A stretch of 64,000 nt of DNA from Aquabacterium sp. GTDB lineage: Bacteria > Pseudomonadota > Gammaproteobacteria > Burkholderiales > Burkholderiaceae_C. The DNA is taken from the NCBI GenBank assembly GCA_030654395.1, contig JAURXM010000132.1:186001-250000 (forward strand), in the 5' to 3' direction. How positions within the stretch are numbered: the first letter of the stretch is position 1; each line of letters opens with the position of its first letter. Below, piece by piece: positions 27,450-38,039 of the stretch. A program made the position numbers and the translations under genes. The notes below the pieces were generated by a model. The model saw only the letters and a program-made list of their open reading frames with translations, ran no database searches and was not told the DNA's origin.

Positions 27450-28760
27450 ATGACCCCGTCCGACGTGAAAGCCACCCTGTCGTTTTCTGATGGCAGCCCC
27501 AGCATGGATCTGCCCATTTTCAAGGGTACAGTTGGCCCGGATGTGATCGACATCCGCAAGCTGTACGGCCAGACCGGTAAATTCACCTACGATCCTGGCT
27601 TTCTGTCCACGGCTTCGTGCAATTCAACCATCACTTATATTGATGGCGATAAGGGTGAGTTGCTGTACCGCGGTTACCCAATTGAGCAGCTGGCCACCAA
27701 TTGCGACTTCTTGGAAACCTGCTACTTGCTGTTGAACGGTGAACTGCCGAACGGCACGCAAAAGGACGACTTCGTCAAGCGCGTCACCAATCACACGATG
27801 GTGAACGAGCAGATGCAGTTCTTCCTGCGCGGTTTCCGCCGTGATGCGCACCCGATGGCTGTGTTGACCGGCTTGGTCGGCGCTTTGTCAGCGTTCTATC
27901 ACGACAGCACGGACATCAACAACCCTGAGCACCGCCAAGTGGCTGCGATCCGCCTGATCGCCAAGATGCCGACACTGGTCGCCATGGCTTACAAGTACGC
28001 GGTGGGGCAGCCCTTCGTGTACCCGAAGAACAACCTGTCGTACTCCGAGAACTTCATGCACATGATGTTCGCGACACCGTGCGAAGAGTACAAGGTCAAT
28101 GATGTCTTGGTTCGCGCCATGGACCGCATTTTCATCTTGCACGCTGACCACGAGCAAAACGCGTCTACCTCGACTGTGCGTTTGTGCGGCTCATCAGGCA
28201 CCAACCCCTTTGCGGCTATTGCTGCTGGCGTGGCTTGTTTGTGGGGCCCGGCGCACGGTGGCGCCAATGAAGCGGCACTCACGATGCTGGAAGAAATTCA
28301 GCGCAACGGTGGCATTGAGAAAATCGGCGAGTTCATCAGCCAGGTCAAGGACAAGAACTCTGGTGTCAAACTGATGGGTTTTGGTCACCGTGTCTACAAG
28401 AACTATGACCCACGTGCCAAGTTGATGCGCGAAACTTGCCATGAAGTGCTCAACGAGTTGGGTCTGCAAAACGATCCGTTGTTCAAGCTCGCTATGGCGC
28501 TGGAAAAAATCGCCTTGGAAGACGAATACTTCGTGTCGCGCAAGCTGTACCCGAACGTTGACTTCTATTCAGGCATTGTGCAACGCGCCATCGGCATCCC
28601 TGTGTCGCTGTTCACCGCGATCTTTGCCTTGGCTCGCACGGTGGGCTGGATTGCCCAGTTGAACGAAATGATCGGTGACCCCGAGTACAAAATCGGCCGT
28701 CCTCGTCAGTTGTTCGTTGGTGCTGAGAAGCGCGACATCAAGCCTATCGCTGAGCGTTAA
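27450..28760 (+). CDS. gltA: Citrate synthase (type II, hexameric)
   Basis: 436 residues. It condenses acetyl-CoA and oxaloacetate. It has the long N-terminus of Gram-negative NADH-sensitive citrate synthases ('[21 protein letters not shown]', about 29-50), '[15 protein letters not shown]', '[10 protein letters not shown]' and '[15 protein letters not shown]'. The ATG at 27450 has TAGGAG five to six bases upstream. It follows sdhE by 120 bases, with a likely promoter of its own, and ends at a strong terminator. Confidence 0.96.
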   Translation: MTPSDVKATLSFSDGSPSMDLPIFKGTVGPDVIDIRKLYGQTGKFTYDPGFLSTASCNSTITYIDGDKGELLYRGYPIEQLATNCDFLETCYLLLNGELPNGTQKDDFVKRVTNHTMVNEQMQFFLRGFRRDAHPMAVLTGLVGALSAFYHDSTDINNPEHRQVAAIRLIAKMPTLVAMAYKYAVGQPFVYPKNNLSYSENFMHMMFATPCEEYKVNDVLVRAMDRIFILHADHEQNASTSTVRLCGSSGTNPFAAIAAGVACLWGPAHGGANEAALTMLEEIQRNGGIEKIGEFISQVKDKNSGVKLMGFGHRVYKNYDPRAKLMRETCHEVLNELGLQNDPLFKLAMALEKIALEDEYFVSRKLYPNVDFYSGIVQRAIGIPVSLFTAIFALARTVGWIAQLNEMIGDPEYKIGRPRQLFVGAEKRDIKPIAER

Positions 28761-28780
28761 TCTGTTTCTCGGTCAAAAAG

Positions 28781-28805
28781 AGCCCCGGCATGCCGGGGCT
28801 TTTTG
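28781..28805 (+). terminator. Terminator after gltA
   Basis: Two perfect 10-base arms (28781-28790 and 28791-28800) form a complete palindrome ending in CCCCGGCA/TGCCGGGG, followed by five T residues. Confidence 0.85.
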
Positions 28806-28830
28806 TTTTCCTGCTTCAGTGCCTTAAAAT
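28803..28830 (+). promoter_or_regulatory. Possible sigma-70 promoter of leuC
   Basis: TTGTTT at 28803-28808 and TAAAAT at 28825-28830 are 16 bases apart, about 50 bases before the leuC start and directly after the gltA terminator. The -35 match is partial. Confidence 0.4.
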
Positions 28831-28879
28831 CAACCTTTTCCCCAAACAGGGCCTCACGGCCCATTGCGCATCGAGCATC

Positions 28880-30289
28880 ATGGGACGCACTCTCTACGAC
28901 AAGATCTGGGACGAGCACATCGTCCACTCCGAAGATGACGGCACCACGGTGTTGTACATCGACCGCCATTTGGTGCATGAAGTCACCAGCCCGCAAGCTT
29001 TCGAAGGCTTGGATCTCGCGGGGCGTCAAGTCTGGCGACTGTCCTCGACACTGGCTGTGAGCGACCACAACGTGCCTACAACGGACAGGTCGGAAGGCAT
29101 CAAGGACCCGATCTCCAAATTGCAGGTTGACACGCTCGATCAAAATTGCGATCGCGTGGGCATCACACAGTTCAAGATGGGTGACAAACGCCAAGGCATC
29201 GTGCACGTGATCGGCCCTGAGCAAGGTGCGACCTTGCCAGGCATGACCGTGGTGTGCGGCGATAGCCATACCTCAACACATGGCGCTTTCGGTGCTTTGG
29301 CGCACGGTATTGGCACCTCGGAGGTTGAGCACGTGCTGGCCACCCAAACGCTGTTGGCCAAGAAGGCCAAAAACATGCTGGTTCGGGTTGAGGGTACGCT
29401 GACCAAAGGCTGCAGCGCCAAAGACATTGTGTTGGCGATCATTGGCAAGATTGGTACAGCGGGCGGCACGGGTTACACCATTGAGTTTGCTGGCAACGCC
29501 ATCCGTGCCTTGAGCATGGAAGGCCGCATGACGGTGTGCAACATGGCCATTGAGGCCGGTGCCCGTGCTGGCTTAGTTGGTGTGGACGATACAACGATCA
29601 ACTACGTCAAAGGGCGTCCGTTCACGCCAGTTGGCGTCGAGTGGGAGCAGGCTGTGGCCTATTGGCGCACGCTTCACACTGATGCCGATGCTCAATTCGA
29701 TACCGTGGTGGAGTTAAATGCCTCAGAGATCAAGCCGCAGGTGACTTGGGGTACATCGCCTGAAATGGTGTTGTCCATCGATGATCGCGTGCCTGATCCA
29801 GATAAAGAAAAAGACCCGGTCAAGCGATCAGCCATTGAGCGTGCGCTGCAGTACATGGCGCTGGAGCCCAATAAGGCCATCAACGACATTCTTGTTGATA
29901 AGGTCTTCATTGGTTCTTGCACCAACAGTCGCATCGAAGACATGCGTGAAGCCGCAGCCGTGGTCAAGCGCATTGGCGGGCAAGTTGCCTCCAACATCAA
30001 GCTGGCTTTGGTTGTGCCCGGTTCAGGCTTGGTTAAAGCGCAGGCCGAGCGCGAAGGGCTGGACTTGATCTTCAAGGCGGCGGGCTTTGAATGGCGTGAG
30101 CCTGGTTGTTCCATGTGTTTGGCGATGAATGCCGATCGCTTGGAGCCCGGCGAACGCTGTGCGTCCACCAGCAACCGCAACTTTGAAGGTCGTCAAGGTG
30201 CCGGTGGGCGTACGCATTTGGTTAGCCCGGCGATGGCTGCCGCCGCCGCGATGGAAGGCCACTTTGTGGACGTCCGTCGCATTGCCTGA
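28880..30289 (+). CDS. leuC: 3-isopropylmalate dehydratase large subunit
   Basis: 469 residues. It is the Fe-S subunit of the isomerase that interconverts 2- and 3-isopropylmalate in leucine synthesis. Motifs are '[21 protein letters not shown]', '[14 protein letters not shown]' and the cluster cysteines in '[10 protein letters not shown]'. The ATG at 28880 ([13 protein letters not shown]) matches the usual N-terminus. It heads leuC-leuD-leuB. Confidence 0.95.
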   Translation: MGRTLYDKIWDEHIVHSEDDGTTVLYIDRHLVHEVTSPQAFEGLDLAGRQVWRLSSTLAVSDHNVPTTDRSEGIKDPISKLQVDTLDQNCDRVGITQFKMGDKRQGIVHVIGPEQGATLPGMTVVCGDSHTSTHGAFGALAHGIGTSEVEHVLATQTLLAKKAKNMLVRVEGTLTKGCSAKDIVLAIIGKIGTAGGTGYTIEFAGNAIRALSMEGRMTVCNMAIEAGARAGLVGVDDTTINYVKGRPFTPVGVEWEQAVAYWRTLHTDADAQFDTVVELNASEIKPQVTWGTSPEMVLSIDDRVPDPDKEKDPVKRSAIERALQYMALEPNKAINDILVDKVFIGSCTNSRIEDMREAAAVVKRIGGQVASNIKLALVVPGSGLVKAQAEREGLDLIFKAAGFEWREPGCSMCLAMNADRLEPGERCASTSNRNFEGRQGAGGRTHLVSPAMAAAAAMEGHFVDVRRIA

Positions 30290-30317
30290 TCTGGCCTTGA
30301 AAAAACAGTAAACCACC

Positions 30318-30965
30318 ATGCAAGCATTTCGCATTCACAAAGGCCTCGTGGCCCCCATGGATCGGGATAACGTCGATACCGACGCGATCATCCCGAAGCA
30401 GTTTTTGAAGTCCATTAAGCGCACAGGTTTCGGTCAGAACCTGTTTGATGAGTGGCGCTACTTGGATGCAGGCGAGCCAGGCCAAGATCCGGCGACGCGC
30501 AAAGCCAACCCGGATTTCGTGCTCAATCAGCCTCGCTACAAGGGGGCGTCGGTCTTGCTGGCGCGCAAAAATTTTGGTTGCGGATCCAGTCGTGAGCACG
30601 CGCCATGGGCTCTGGACCAGTATGGTTTCCGCGCGATCATTGCGCCCAGCTTCGCCGACATTTTCTTCAACAACAGCTTCAAAAATGGTCTTTTGCCCAT
30701 TGTCTTGAGCGAGTTCCAGGTAGACAACTTGTTCAACGAGGCGCTGGCATTCCCGGGCTATGAGTTGATTGTTGATTTAGAGCGTCAGGTCGTTGTCAAG
30801 CCAGATGGTACGGAGCTGTCTTTTGAAGTGCAGGCCTTCCGCAAGTTCTGTCTGCTCAATGGTTTTGATGACATTGGTCTGACACTGCGTCATGCCGACA
30901 AAATCAAAGCGTATGAAGCAGAGCGGCTGGCGCAAAAGCCTTGGCTGAATCACCGTATCGTCTAA
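30318..30965 (+). CDS. leuD: 3-isopropylmalate dehydratase small subunit
   Basis: 215 residues with the swivel-domain signatures '[17 protein letters not shown]' (about 15-31) and '[20 protein letters not shown]' (about 79-98). It pairs with LeuC to form the active isomerase. It begins 28 bases after leuC. Confidence 0.95.
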   Translation: MQAFRIHKGLVAPMDRDNVDTDAIIPKQFLKSIKRTGFGQNLFDEWRYLDAGEPGQDPATRKANPDFVLNQPRYKGASVLLARKNFGCGSSREHAPWALDQYGFRAIIAPSFADIFFNNSFKNGLLPIVLSEFQVDNLFNEALAFPGYELIVDLERQVVVKPDGTELSFEVQAFRKFCLLNGFDDIGLTLRHADKIKAYEAERLAQKPWLNHRIV

Positions 30966-30989
30966 AAATCACCCCTTGAGATTCCCATC

Positions 30990-32075
30990 ATGGTCATGAA
31001 AATTGCAGTTCTCCCGGGTGACGGTATCGGCCCCGAAATTGTCAACGAGGCGGTCAAGGTTTTGAAGGTGCTGGACTTGCCCTTCCAACTGGATGAGGCC
31101 AAGGTCGGCGGCGCCGCTTATGACGCCCACGGCCACCCGCTGCCCGAGCACACGCTCAAACTGGCCATGGAATCCGACGCCGTGTTGTTTGGCTCGGTTG
31201 GCGACTGGAAGTACGACAAGCTGGACCGCCCGCTGCGTCCTGAGCAAGCCATCCTAGGCTTGCGCAAGAACATGGGCTTGTTTGCTAATTTTCGTCCTGC
31301 CATCTGCTACCCCCAGCTGACGCATGCATCTAGCCTCAAGCCTGAACTGGTGGCGGGTCTGGACATCCTCATCATCCGTGAACTGACAGGTGACATTTAC
31401 TTCGGTCAGCCCCGTGGTCGCCGCCAGTCGCCTGATGGCGAGTTCAAGGGCGCGGATGAAGCTTTCGACACCATGCGCTACTCGCGCCCTGAAATCGAGC
31501 GCATTGCCCACGTCGCCTTCCAAGCCGCCCGCAAGCGCAGCAAGCGCGTGACCAGCGTTGACAAAGCCAATGTGCTGGAAACGTTCCAGTTCTGGAAGGA
31601 CGTGGTCATTGAAGTGCACGCCCAGTATCCTGACATCGAGTTGGATCACATGTATGTGGACAACGCCGCGATGCAGTTGGTCAAGGCGCCCAAGAAGTTC
31701 GATGTGCTGTTCACGGGCAATATGTTTGGCGACATCCTGTCAGATGCGGCAGCCATGTTGACTGGATCGATTGGGATGCTGCCTTCAGCCTCGCTCAATG
31801 CCAAGGGCCAAGGCTTGTATGAGCCCAGCCACGGCTCGGCGCCTGATATTGCAGGCAAGGGCGTGGCCAACCCACTGGCCACCATCCTGAGTGCGGCCAT
31901 GATGTTGCGCTTCAGCTTGAACCAAGAAGAAGCGGCCAGCCGCATTGAGCGGGCGGTGCAGCGTGTACTGGAGCAGGGGCTGCGCACGCCTGATATCTAT
32001 AGCGAAGGCACCACGAAGGTCGGCACAGTCGACATGGGTGAGGCTGTTGTGGCTGCCATGAAGGCGCAAGGCTAA
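30990..32075 (+). CDS. leuB: 3-isopropylmalate dehydrogenase
   Basis: 361 residues (359 if the ATG at 30996 is used, which gives the standard [14 protein letters not shown] start; the SD-like TTGAG is better spaced for 30990). It oxidatively decarboxylates 3-isopropylmalate with NAD. Visible are '[14 protein letters not shown]', the substrate/metal region 'VDNAAMQLV', '[15 protein letters not shown]' and '[18 protein letters not shown]'. Third gene of the leu operon. Confidence 0.95.
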   Translation: MVMKIAVLPGDGIGPEIVNEAVKVLKVLDLPFQLDEAKVGGAAYDAHGHPLPEHTLKLAMESDAVLFGSVGDWKYDKLDRPLRPEQAILGLRKNMGLFANFRPAICYPQLTHASSLKPELVAGLDILIIRELTGDIYFGQPRGRRQSPDGEFKGADEAFDTMRYSRPEIERIAHVAFQAARKRSKRVTSVDKANVLETFQFWKDVVIEVHAQYPDIELDHMYVDNAAMQLVKAPKKFDVLFTGNMFGDILSDAAAMLTGSIGMLPSASLNAKGQGLYEPSHGSAPDIAGKGVANPLATILSAAMMLRFSLNQEEAASRIERAVQRVLEQGLRTPDIYSEGTTKVGTVDMGEAVVAAMKAQG

Positions 32076-32110
32076 AGCGTTCGCGCAAGATTCAAGTTAA
32101 AGGACAGAAA

Positions 32111-33244
32111 ATGGCTACGACTCTGGTTGGTTTGGTGGGCTGGCGCGGGATGGTCGGCTCGGTATTGATGGACCGCATGCAGGCTGAGGGTGACTTCGAC
32201 CTCATCGAACCCCTGTTTTTCTCGACATCGAACGCGGGTGGCAAGGCCCCTTCGATGGCCAAGAACGAGACGACGCTGAAAGATGCATTCAGCATCGACG
32301 AGCTCAAGCGTTGCGACATCATCTTGACCGCTCAAGGTGGGGACTACACCTCAGAGGTCTATCCCAAGCTGCGTGCTGCAGGCTGGAGTGGGCATTGGAT
32401 TGACGCGGCGTCGACTTTGCGCATGGCTGATGACGCCGTCATCGTGCTCGACCCCGTCAACATGCCCGTGATCAAAAATGCGCTGGCTCATGGTGGTAAA
32501 AACTGGATCGGCGGCAATTGCACGGTCAGTTGCATGCTCATTGGTGTCGGTGCGCTGTACAAGGCAGGCTTGGTCGAGTGGATGAGCACCCAGACTTATC
32601 AAGCCGCTTCGGGTGGTGGTGCGCAACACATGCGTGAGTTGTTGACCCAGTTCGGTACCCTGAACGCCGAGGTACGTGCTCTATTGGATGATCCCAAGAG
32701 CGCCATCTTGGAAATCGACCGCAAAATCATCACCAAGCAACGTGCACTGACTGGCGCTGAGACGGCCAACTTTGGTGTGCCTTTGGGCGGCTCGCTTATT
32801 CCTTGGATCGACAAGGACATGGGGACGGGCCAATCCAAAGAGGAGTGGAAGGGCATGGCTGAGACCAATAAGATACTGGGTCAAGGCGAAGGTTTCGGCT
32901 CGCCTGCCGTGCCGGTAGATGGTTTTTGTGTACGCATTGGCGCCATGCGTTGTCACAGCCAAGCATTGACGTTCAAGCTCAAGAAGGATGTGCCTTTGGC
33001 CGATATCGAGGCCATGATTGCCGCAGACAACCCTTGGGCCAAGGTCGTGCCGAACACCCGTGAGGCCACGATTCAAGATCTGACGCCGGTGGCTGTGACG
33101 GGTACCCTGACTATTCCGGTTGGGCGTGTGCGTAAATTGGCGATGGGCCCTGAATATGTCGGCGCGTTCACCGTTGGGGATCAGCTGCTGTGGGGTGCGG
33201 CAGAACCGTTGCGGCGGATGTTGCGCATCCTTTTGGCGGCGTAA
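32111..33244 (+). CDS. asd: Aspartate-semialdehyde dehydrogenase
   Basis: 377 residues, of the Gram-negative type. It reduces aspartyl phosphate to the semialdehyde, the branch point for lysine/diaminopimelate, threonine and methionine. The NADP-binding '[15 protein letters not shown]' is near residues 9-23, and the catalytic cysteine is Cys137 in '[10 protein letters not shown]'. It follows leuB by 35 bases, the common leuB-asd order in beta- and gammaproteobacteria. Confidence 0.95.
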   Translation: MATTLVGLVGWRGMVGSVLMDRMQAEGDFDLIEPLFFSTSNAGGKAPSMAKNETTLKDAFSIDELKRCDIILTAQGGDYTSEVYPKLRAAGWSGHWIDAASTLRMADDAVIVLDPVNMPVIKNALAHGGKNWIGGNCTVSCMLIGVGALYKAGLVEWMSTQTYQAASGGGAQHMRELLTQFGTLNAEVRALLDDPKSAILEIDRKIITKQRALTGAETANFGVPLGGSLIPWIDKDMGTGQSKEEWKGMAETNKILGQGEGFGSPAVPVDGFCVRIGAMRCHSQALTFKLKKDVPLADIEAMIAADNPWAKVVPNTREATIQDLTPVAVTGTLTIPVGRVRKLAMGPEYVGAFTVGDQLLWGAAEPLRRMLRILLAA

Positions 33245-33545
33245 TCAGGTTATTGGGGGCATTGTTGGGTGTTTCTTTCCTGCACCTGCAACGTCTGGAC
33301 ACAAAGTTGCTGGGTTTGTTTGTCGTCTAACGACGACAATCAGGCCCCCTAGGTTCAAGCTGGGCGTCATTTTGTCGCTCTGACTGTGACTGGATCAGTA
33401 TTTGCATGAGCTTGTCACCGTATCTGCTTGATGTTATTGTGTTTTCTGCTGCGTACCGTCTGCAGGTGTTGGCGCGTCTAGGGGTCGTTGTTCGATCCAG
33501 TTGCGCCGCTGGTTGACAAACCGCCATGACGGCTTGGGAGACGCT
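33245..33545 (+). other. asd-fimV intergenic region / fimV leader
   Basis: About 300 bases with no convincing gene. A small hairpin GTCGTC-TAAC-GACGAC lies near 33326-33341 without a T run, so it is not a clear terminator. A possible promoter follows at 33412-33440, giving a fimV leader of about 100 bases. Confidence 0.5.
33412..33440 (+). promoter_or_regulatory. Possible sigma-70 promoter of fimV
   Basis: TTGTCA at 33412-33417 and TATTGT at 33435-33440 are separated by exactly 17 bases, in an AT-richer patch upstream of fimV. Confidence 0.4.
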
Positions 33546-36347
33546 TTGAAAGATCAATTGAAGTCCGCTGGTCCATTTGCTTTGAATAGGGTCGCTGTTG
33601 CTGCGGCTTTTTCTGCTTTGGCTGCTTTGCCTGTACCCACTTGGGCTCTGGGCTTGGGTAAATTGAACGTGCAGTCTGCGCTGGGTGAAGCCCTGCGCGC
33701 TGAAATCGATGTCACAAGTTTGACGCCCGATGAAGGCGGCTCACTGCAGGTTCGTGTGGCAACGCCAGAGACTTATCGTGCTGCCGGTGTCGATTACAGC
33801 CAAGTATTGGCTGCCACGTCCATCGTGTTGCAACGCCGAGCGGATGGCCGTCCGTATCTGCGCATCAGCAGTGACCGGACGGTGCAAGAGCCGTTCGTTG
33901 ATGTCATCTTGGATTTGGCGTGGTCCTCGGGTCGTTTGGTTCGCGAATACACCCTGTTGTTTGATCCGCCTTCAAGCCGGCCAGCGACGCAAGTGATCTC
34001 GCCGGCGATTGATTCGCCAGCACCGGTTGCTGCACCAGCGCCTGTGGTGACGCCGGCTGCGGAGATCGCAGTCAAGCCTGCCCCAGCACGTCCAGTTGCC
34101 ATCGCGCCTGTTGAGTCGACGAAGGCGCACAAGCCTGTCAAGCCGGTGCTTGCGGCTTCGGCTGCGAGCGCGCCGCTTGAGTCACATACGCCAGTCGCCA
34201 CGCCGGCACCAGCGAAGGTCACTCAGGCCGAGTCGACAGTGGCTGAAACAGCTGAGCAAGGTGATGCGATTCACGTCAAGACAGGCGATTCCTTGTCTCG
34301 GATTGCAGGCCGTAGCGCCAAGCCTGGCGTGTCGCTTGATCAAATGCTGGTGGGCTTGTATCGGAACAACCCCAAGGCGTTCATTGGCAACAACATGAAC
34401 CGCCTGAAGTCTGGTGTGGTTCTGAAGGCGCCAACGAGCGAGCAAGCCAAGTCTGTGTCGACGGATGAGGCCCGCCAAATCATCGTGGCGCAGAGCGCTG
34501 ATTTTGCCGCTTACCGCCAACACCTCGCCGGTGCAGTCGGTGTCAGTGCGACAGATCAACCTCAGCGTCAAGCTAAAGGCAAAGTTGAGGCTGAAGTTCA
34601 GGATCACAAGCAATCCGCCGTGCCCGTGCCAGACAAGCTCACCCTGAGTAAGGGTGGCATGTCGACGACTGCCAAGCCCGCTGTTGAGGATAATTTAGCC
34701 AAGTCTCGAGCCAAGCAAGAAGACAAAGCCCGGGTTGCTGAGCTGTCCAAGAATTTGGATGAGCTGCGCAAACTCAAGGAAAAAGCTGTACCTGTACCAG
34801 CGCCTATCGTTGCACCAGCACCCGTTGTAGCCAGTAAGCCATCGGCGGTCGTGCCGCCAGCGCTGCCAGCTTCAATACCTTCTCCAGCGCCTGCCGTTGT
34901 CAAGCCCGCACCGGTTGTTGTCGAGCCTGCCTCTGTGCCTGCATCGTCGGCCATTGCCGAAGCTGTGGCTAGCGCTGCTTCTTCGTCAGAAGAAGCCTCC
35001 AGTGCGGCGACGGCTGTGGCTGATCAAGCCTCCACCGTGGCACCACATGCCTCATCCGTGTTGCCAAGCCTGCCTGTCCAGGCAGAGTCACCTGCGGCAG
35101 ATGGCGACTCGCCAGGTTTCTTGGAATCGTTGAACCCCATGCTGCTCGCAGCAGGTGGTGCGGCGGTGGCCTTGTTGGCCGGTGCGGCCATGTTCTTGCG
35201 ATCACGCCGACGCGGTGATACAGGTGAGACGTCTTTCCTTGAGAGCCGTCTGCAACCCGATTCATTCTTTGGTGCCAGTGGTGGCCAACGTGTCGATACC
35301 CGCGATGCTGCAGGCGGCCCGTCGTCCATGAGCTACTCCTTGAGTCAGCTTGATGCCATTGGTGACGTTGATCCGGTTGCCGAAGCCGACGTTTATTTGG
35401 CATACGGTCGCGATTTGCAAGCCGAAGAAATCCTCAAAGAAGCTGTGCGCAGTACGCCTGAGCGGCTGGCAGTGCGCACCAAGTTGCTTGAGGTCTATGC
35501 CAAACGCCGGGATACCAAAGGCTTTGAGCAATTGGCCGTGCAGCTATTCAACTTGACCAACGGTCAGGGTGATGATTGGGCTATGGCGCAAGAAATGGGT
35601 CTTGGCATTGATGCAGAGAACCCGCTCTACCAGCCGGGCGGTCAGCCATCGTCAGCGCCATTGACCATGGAGGCGCCAAACGAGTTGTTGGGCGCCAGCA
35701 CCATCCCTCACTCGATCATGCCTGCGCCAAGCATGATGACCGCCGCTCCGCCAGCTGTGACTGAGCCTGTCGACCTGGTTGACTTGGATTTGGATGTTTC
35801 TGCACCCATGCCCTTGGATGAAGTGACCGATACGGTTTCACCGATGACAACTGAAGCAGGGGATTTGCCTCCGCTGCAATTGCCAGAAATCGAAAACACG
35901 GTGATTGAGCCCAAAGTAGCAGCGGCTGCGGATGCCGGTTCTTTGGATCTGCCTGCGTTGGATGACATGGATGCACCAGCTGCGCCAGTGGCGTCGGGCG
36001 CTGATGAGCACAGCATCGATTTCGACTTGACTGCGGACGAAACGACTGTCGCCAAACCAGCGCCAGTCCCGGCTGCGTTTGACCTCAATAGCATCAGCTT
36101 GGATCTGGACACGCCGGCCTCAGAGCCTGCTCCTGATGTCTCGCTAGACGATGATTGGCTGGGTTCCGCGACACCCGATCTGCCGTCGGTGGCGGATCCG
36201 ATGGAGCGCAAGTTTGAATTGGCTGAAGAGTTCCGTCAGATCGGTGACGTTGATGGTGCACGAGAATTGCTTCAAGAGGTTCTCGATAACGCCGTAGATG
36301 GTCCGCTTAAAGGCAAGGCGCAAGCGATGCTGGCCAGTTTGAGTTGA
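33546..36347 (+). CDS. fimV: FimV-like pole-organising / type IV pilus assembly protein
   Basis: About 933 residues. A signal peptide (about 1-34, ending TWA-LGLG) is followed by the FimV N-terminal domain ('LNVQSALGEALRAEIDV...'). A LysM peptidoglycan-binding domain lies near 238-298 ('VKTGDSLSRIAGRS'), then long Pro/Ala/Val-rich linkers, a coiled segment (about 390-410), one membrane helix (about 527-550, ending RSRRR) and an acidic cytoplasmic tail with a TPR-like block and a conserved C-terminal helix. A TTG at 33546 was chosen: GGAG stands five bases upstream and it yields a proper signal peptide, whereas a frame start at 33501 adds 15 unlikely residues. The place between asd and truA is typical of fimV. 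Confidence 0.88.
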   Translation: MKDQLKSAGPFALNRVAVAAAFSALAALPVPTWALGLGKLNVQSALGEALRAEIDVTSLTPDEGGSLQVRVATPETYRAAGVDYSQVLAATSIVLQRRADGRPYLRISSDRTVQEPFVDVILDLAWSSGRLVREYTLLFDPPSSRPATQVISPAIDSPAPVAAPAPVVTPAAEIAVKPAPARPVAIAPVESTKAHKPVKPVLAASAASAPLESHTPVATPAPAKVTQAESTVAETAEQGDAIHVKTGDSLSRIAGRSAKPGVSLDQMLVGLYRNNPKAFIGNNMNRLKSGVVLKAPTSEQAKSVSTDEARQIIVAQSADFAAYRQHLAGAVGVSATDQPQRQAKGKVEAEVQDHKQSAVPVPDKLTLSKGGMSTTAKPAVEDNLAKSRAKQEDKARVAELSKNLDELRKLKEKAVPVPAPIVAPAPVVASKPSAVVPPALPASIPSPAPAVVKPAPVVVEPASVPASSAIAEAVASAASSSEEASSAATAVADQASTVAPHASSVLPSLPVQAESPAADGDSPGFLESLNPMLLAAGGAAVALLAGAAMFLRSRRRGDTGETSFLESRLQPDSFFGASGGQRVDTRDAAGGPSSMSYSLSQLDAIGDVDPVAEADVYLAYGRDLQAEEILKEAVRSTPERLAVRTKLLEVYAKRRDTKGFEQLAVQLFNLTNGQGDDWAMAQEMGLGIDAENPLYQPGGQPSSAPLTMEAPNELLGASTIPHSIMPAPSMMTAAPPAVTEPVDLVDLDLDVSAPMPLDEVTDTVSPMTTEAGDLPPLQLPEIENTVIEPKVAAAADAGSLDLPALDDMDAPAAPVASGADEHSIDFDLTADETTVAKPAPVPAAFDLNSISLDLDTPASEPAPDVSLDDDWLGSATPDLPSVADPMERKFELAEEFRQIGDVDGARELLQEVLDNAVDGPLKGKAQAMLASLS

Positions 36348-36353
36348 TGGCCT

Positions 36354-37232
36354 ATGCAAGATGATGCTCCGGGGTTGAAAGCCAGCGCTTTCGCTTCGGC
36401 TGCCAACGCTGAGCAAACAGGGGCGATCCGTCGGGTCGCCCTTGGTGTTTCTTACGTCGGATCAGCCTACAAAGGGTGGCAAAGCCAGTTGGGCGGCGGC
36501 ACGGTTCAGGACGAGCTGGAGGCCGCTCTGAGCAAGTTCGCTGTCCGACCGATCAAAGTCATGTGCGCGGGTCGCACAGACGCTGGCGTGCACGGCATCA
36601 ACCAAGTTGTGCACTTGGACACCGAGATCAACCGCACGGCCTTTTCTTGGATTCGAGGCACCAACACCTTTTTGCCTCGTGACATTGCTGTGCAGTGGGC
36701 AACCGAGGTGCCTCGTGACTTCCATGCGCGCAACAGTGCCGTCGGGCGTCGGTATGCCTACGTTTTGCTGGAGGCGGTTGTGCGTCCAGCGTTGGAAGCC
36801 GGGCGAGTGGGTTGGGTTTTTCGTCCGCTCGACATCGACGCCATGCGCGAAGCCGCAACGTACTTGGTTGGTGAGCATGACTTCAGCTCGTTCCGGTCTT
36901 CACTGTGTCAGTCACCTACACCGGTCAAACACCTGCGCGAAATCAGCATCCGTCGTTGCGGCCCATCAAGTACATCGACCGCCTATTGGCGCTTTGATTT
37001 TGAAGGCAAAGCTTTCTTGCACCACATGATCCGCAACCTCATGGGGTGTTTGTTGGCTGTCGGGACGGGTGCGCAGAGTCCATCGTGGGTGCAAGAGGTG
37101 TTGTTGGCACGTGACCGCAAGGTGGCTGCGCCGACGTTTTCGCCCGATGGTTTGTATTTCCTTGGGCCCCGTTATGAGCCGTCATGGGCGCTGCCAGAGC
37201 AAGTGCCCGGGCTGGATTGGTTGCCAAGCTGA
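36354..37232 (+). CDS. truA: tRNA pseudouridine(38-40) synthase
   Basis: 292 residues. It converts uridines 38-40 of the tRNA anticodon arm to pseudouridine. The catalytic aspartate is Asp76 in 'CAGRTDAGVHG'; 'FHARNSAVGRRYAYVL' and 'FLHHMIRNLMG' are further family motifs. The first 24 residues are a poorly conserved extension before 'RRVALGVSYVGSAYKGWQ'. It starts six bases after fimV. Confidence 0.94.
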   Translation: MQDDAPGLKASAFASAANAEQTGAIRRVALGVSYVGSAYKGWQSQLGGGTVQDELEAALSKFAVRPIKVMCAGRTDAGVHGINQVVHLDTEINRTAFSWIRGTNTFLPRDIAVQWATEVPRDFHARNSAVGRRYAYVLLEAVVRPALEAGRVGWVFRPLDIDAMREAATYLVGEHDFSSFRSSLCQSPTPVKHLREISIRRCGPSSTSTAYWRFDFEGKAFLHHMIRNLMGCLLAVGTGAQSPSWVQEVLLARDRKVAAPTFSPDGLYFLGPRYEPSWALPEQVPGLDWLPS

Positions 37233-37324
37233 TATCCATCCGGGCGGGCGACCCTGCGGAGCTCAATTTTTGAGATAATCCTCAGATTGACCCCGTTGGG
37301 GCTGCTTGCAGTCCATGTATTCGA

Positions 37325-37981
37325 ATGGCTTTGCTCTCACAGCACCGTACACGCATCAAAGTTTGCGGACTGACCCGTGAAGTCGATGTGGACGCGGCCG
37401 TCGATGCGGGGGCTGATGCCATTGGTTTTGTACTCTATGAAAAAAGCCCCCGACACGTCCTTCCTGCCCGCGCAGGCGAACTGGCGCGGCGCTTGCCCCC
37501 CTTTGTGACGCCCGTCATCTTGCTGGTCAATGCCACGCCAGCGTTGATTGCGCAAGCATTACAGGCTGTGCCTCATGCTCTGCTGCAGTTCCATGGTGAT
37601 GAGACGCCCGCGCAGTGTGATGAGGCAGCTCGACCCTATATCCGCGCAGCACGCATGTCCCCTGGTTTCAATTTGTTAGACTTCGCCTTGTCCTATCCGG
37701 CTTCTCAGGCGATGTTGGTTGATGCGCACGTTGACGGTTATGGCGGCGGAGGTCAGGTTTTTGACTGGTCTTTGTTGCCAAAAGGGCTGGCGCGCCCCAT
37801 GATCCTCTCAGGCGGACTACACGTCGGGAATGTCATGGATGGGGTGATGGCCGTGCGGCCTTGGGCTGTGGATGTCAGTTCAGGCGTTGAAGTGGGCAAA
37901 GGCATCAAGGATGCAGCCCTGATGCGTCAATTTTGTGAGGCCGTGCGGACGGCTGATCGGCAATGTGCCGAAACCGCATGA
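37325..37981 (+). CDS. trpF: Phosphoribosylanthranilate isomerase
   Basis: 218 residues, a (beta/alpha)8 enzyme of tryptophan synthesis. The catalytic cysteine lies in 'IKVCGLTRE' near residue 14 and the general acid aspartate in '[13 protein letters not shown]'. The C-terminal phosphate-binding 'ILSGGL' and 'VDVSSGVE' are present. First gene of the trpFBA group; about 90 bases separate it from truA. Confidence 0.95.
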   Translation: MALLSQHRTRIKVCGLTREVDVDAAVDAGADAIGFVLYEKSPRHVLPARAGELARRLPPFVTPVILLVNATPALIAQALQAVPHALLQFHGDETPAQCDEAARPYIRAARMSPGFNLLDFALSYPASQAMLVDAHVDGYGGGGQVFDWSLLPKGLARPMILSGGLHVGNVMDGVMAVRPWAVDVSSGVEVGKGIKDAALMRQFCEAVRTADRQCAETA

Positions 37982-38039
37982 GTGCGAGGCGCTTGTCTTT
38001 GAAGGCAAGGCCCTGTTTGGTGAGTTCATTGAGAGTGAC

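Noticed and set aside
33326..33341. Hairpin GTCGTC/GACGAC after asd as a terminator
   Set aside because: No T run follows, so rho-independent termination is not supported.
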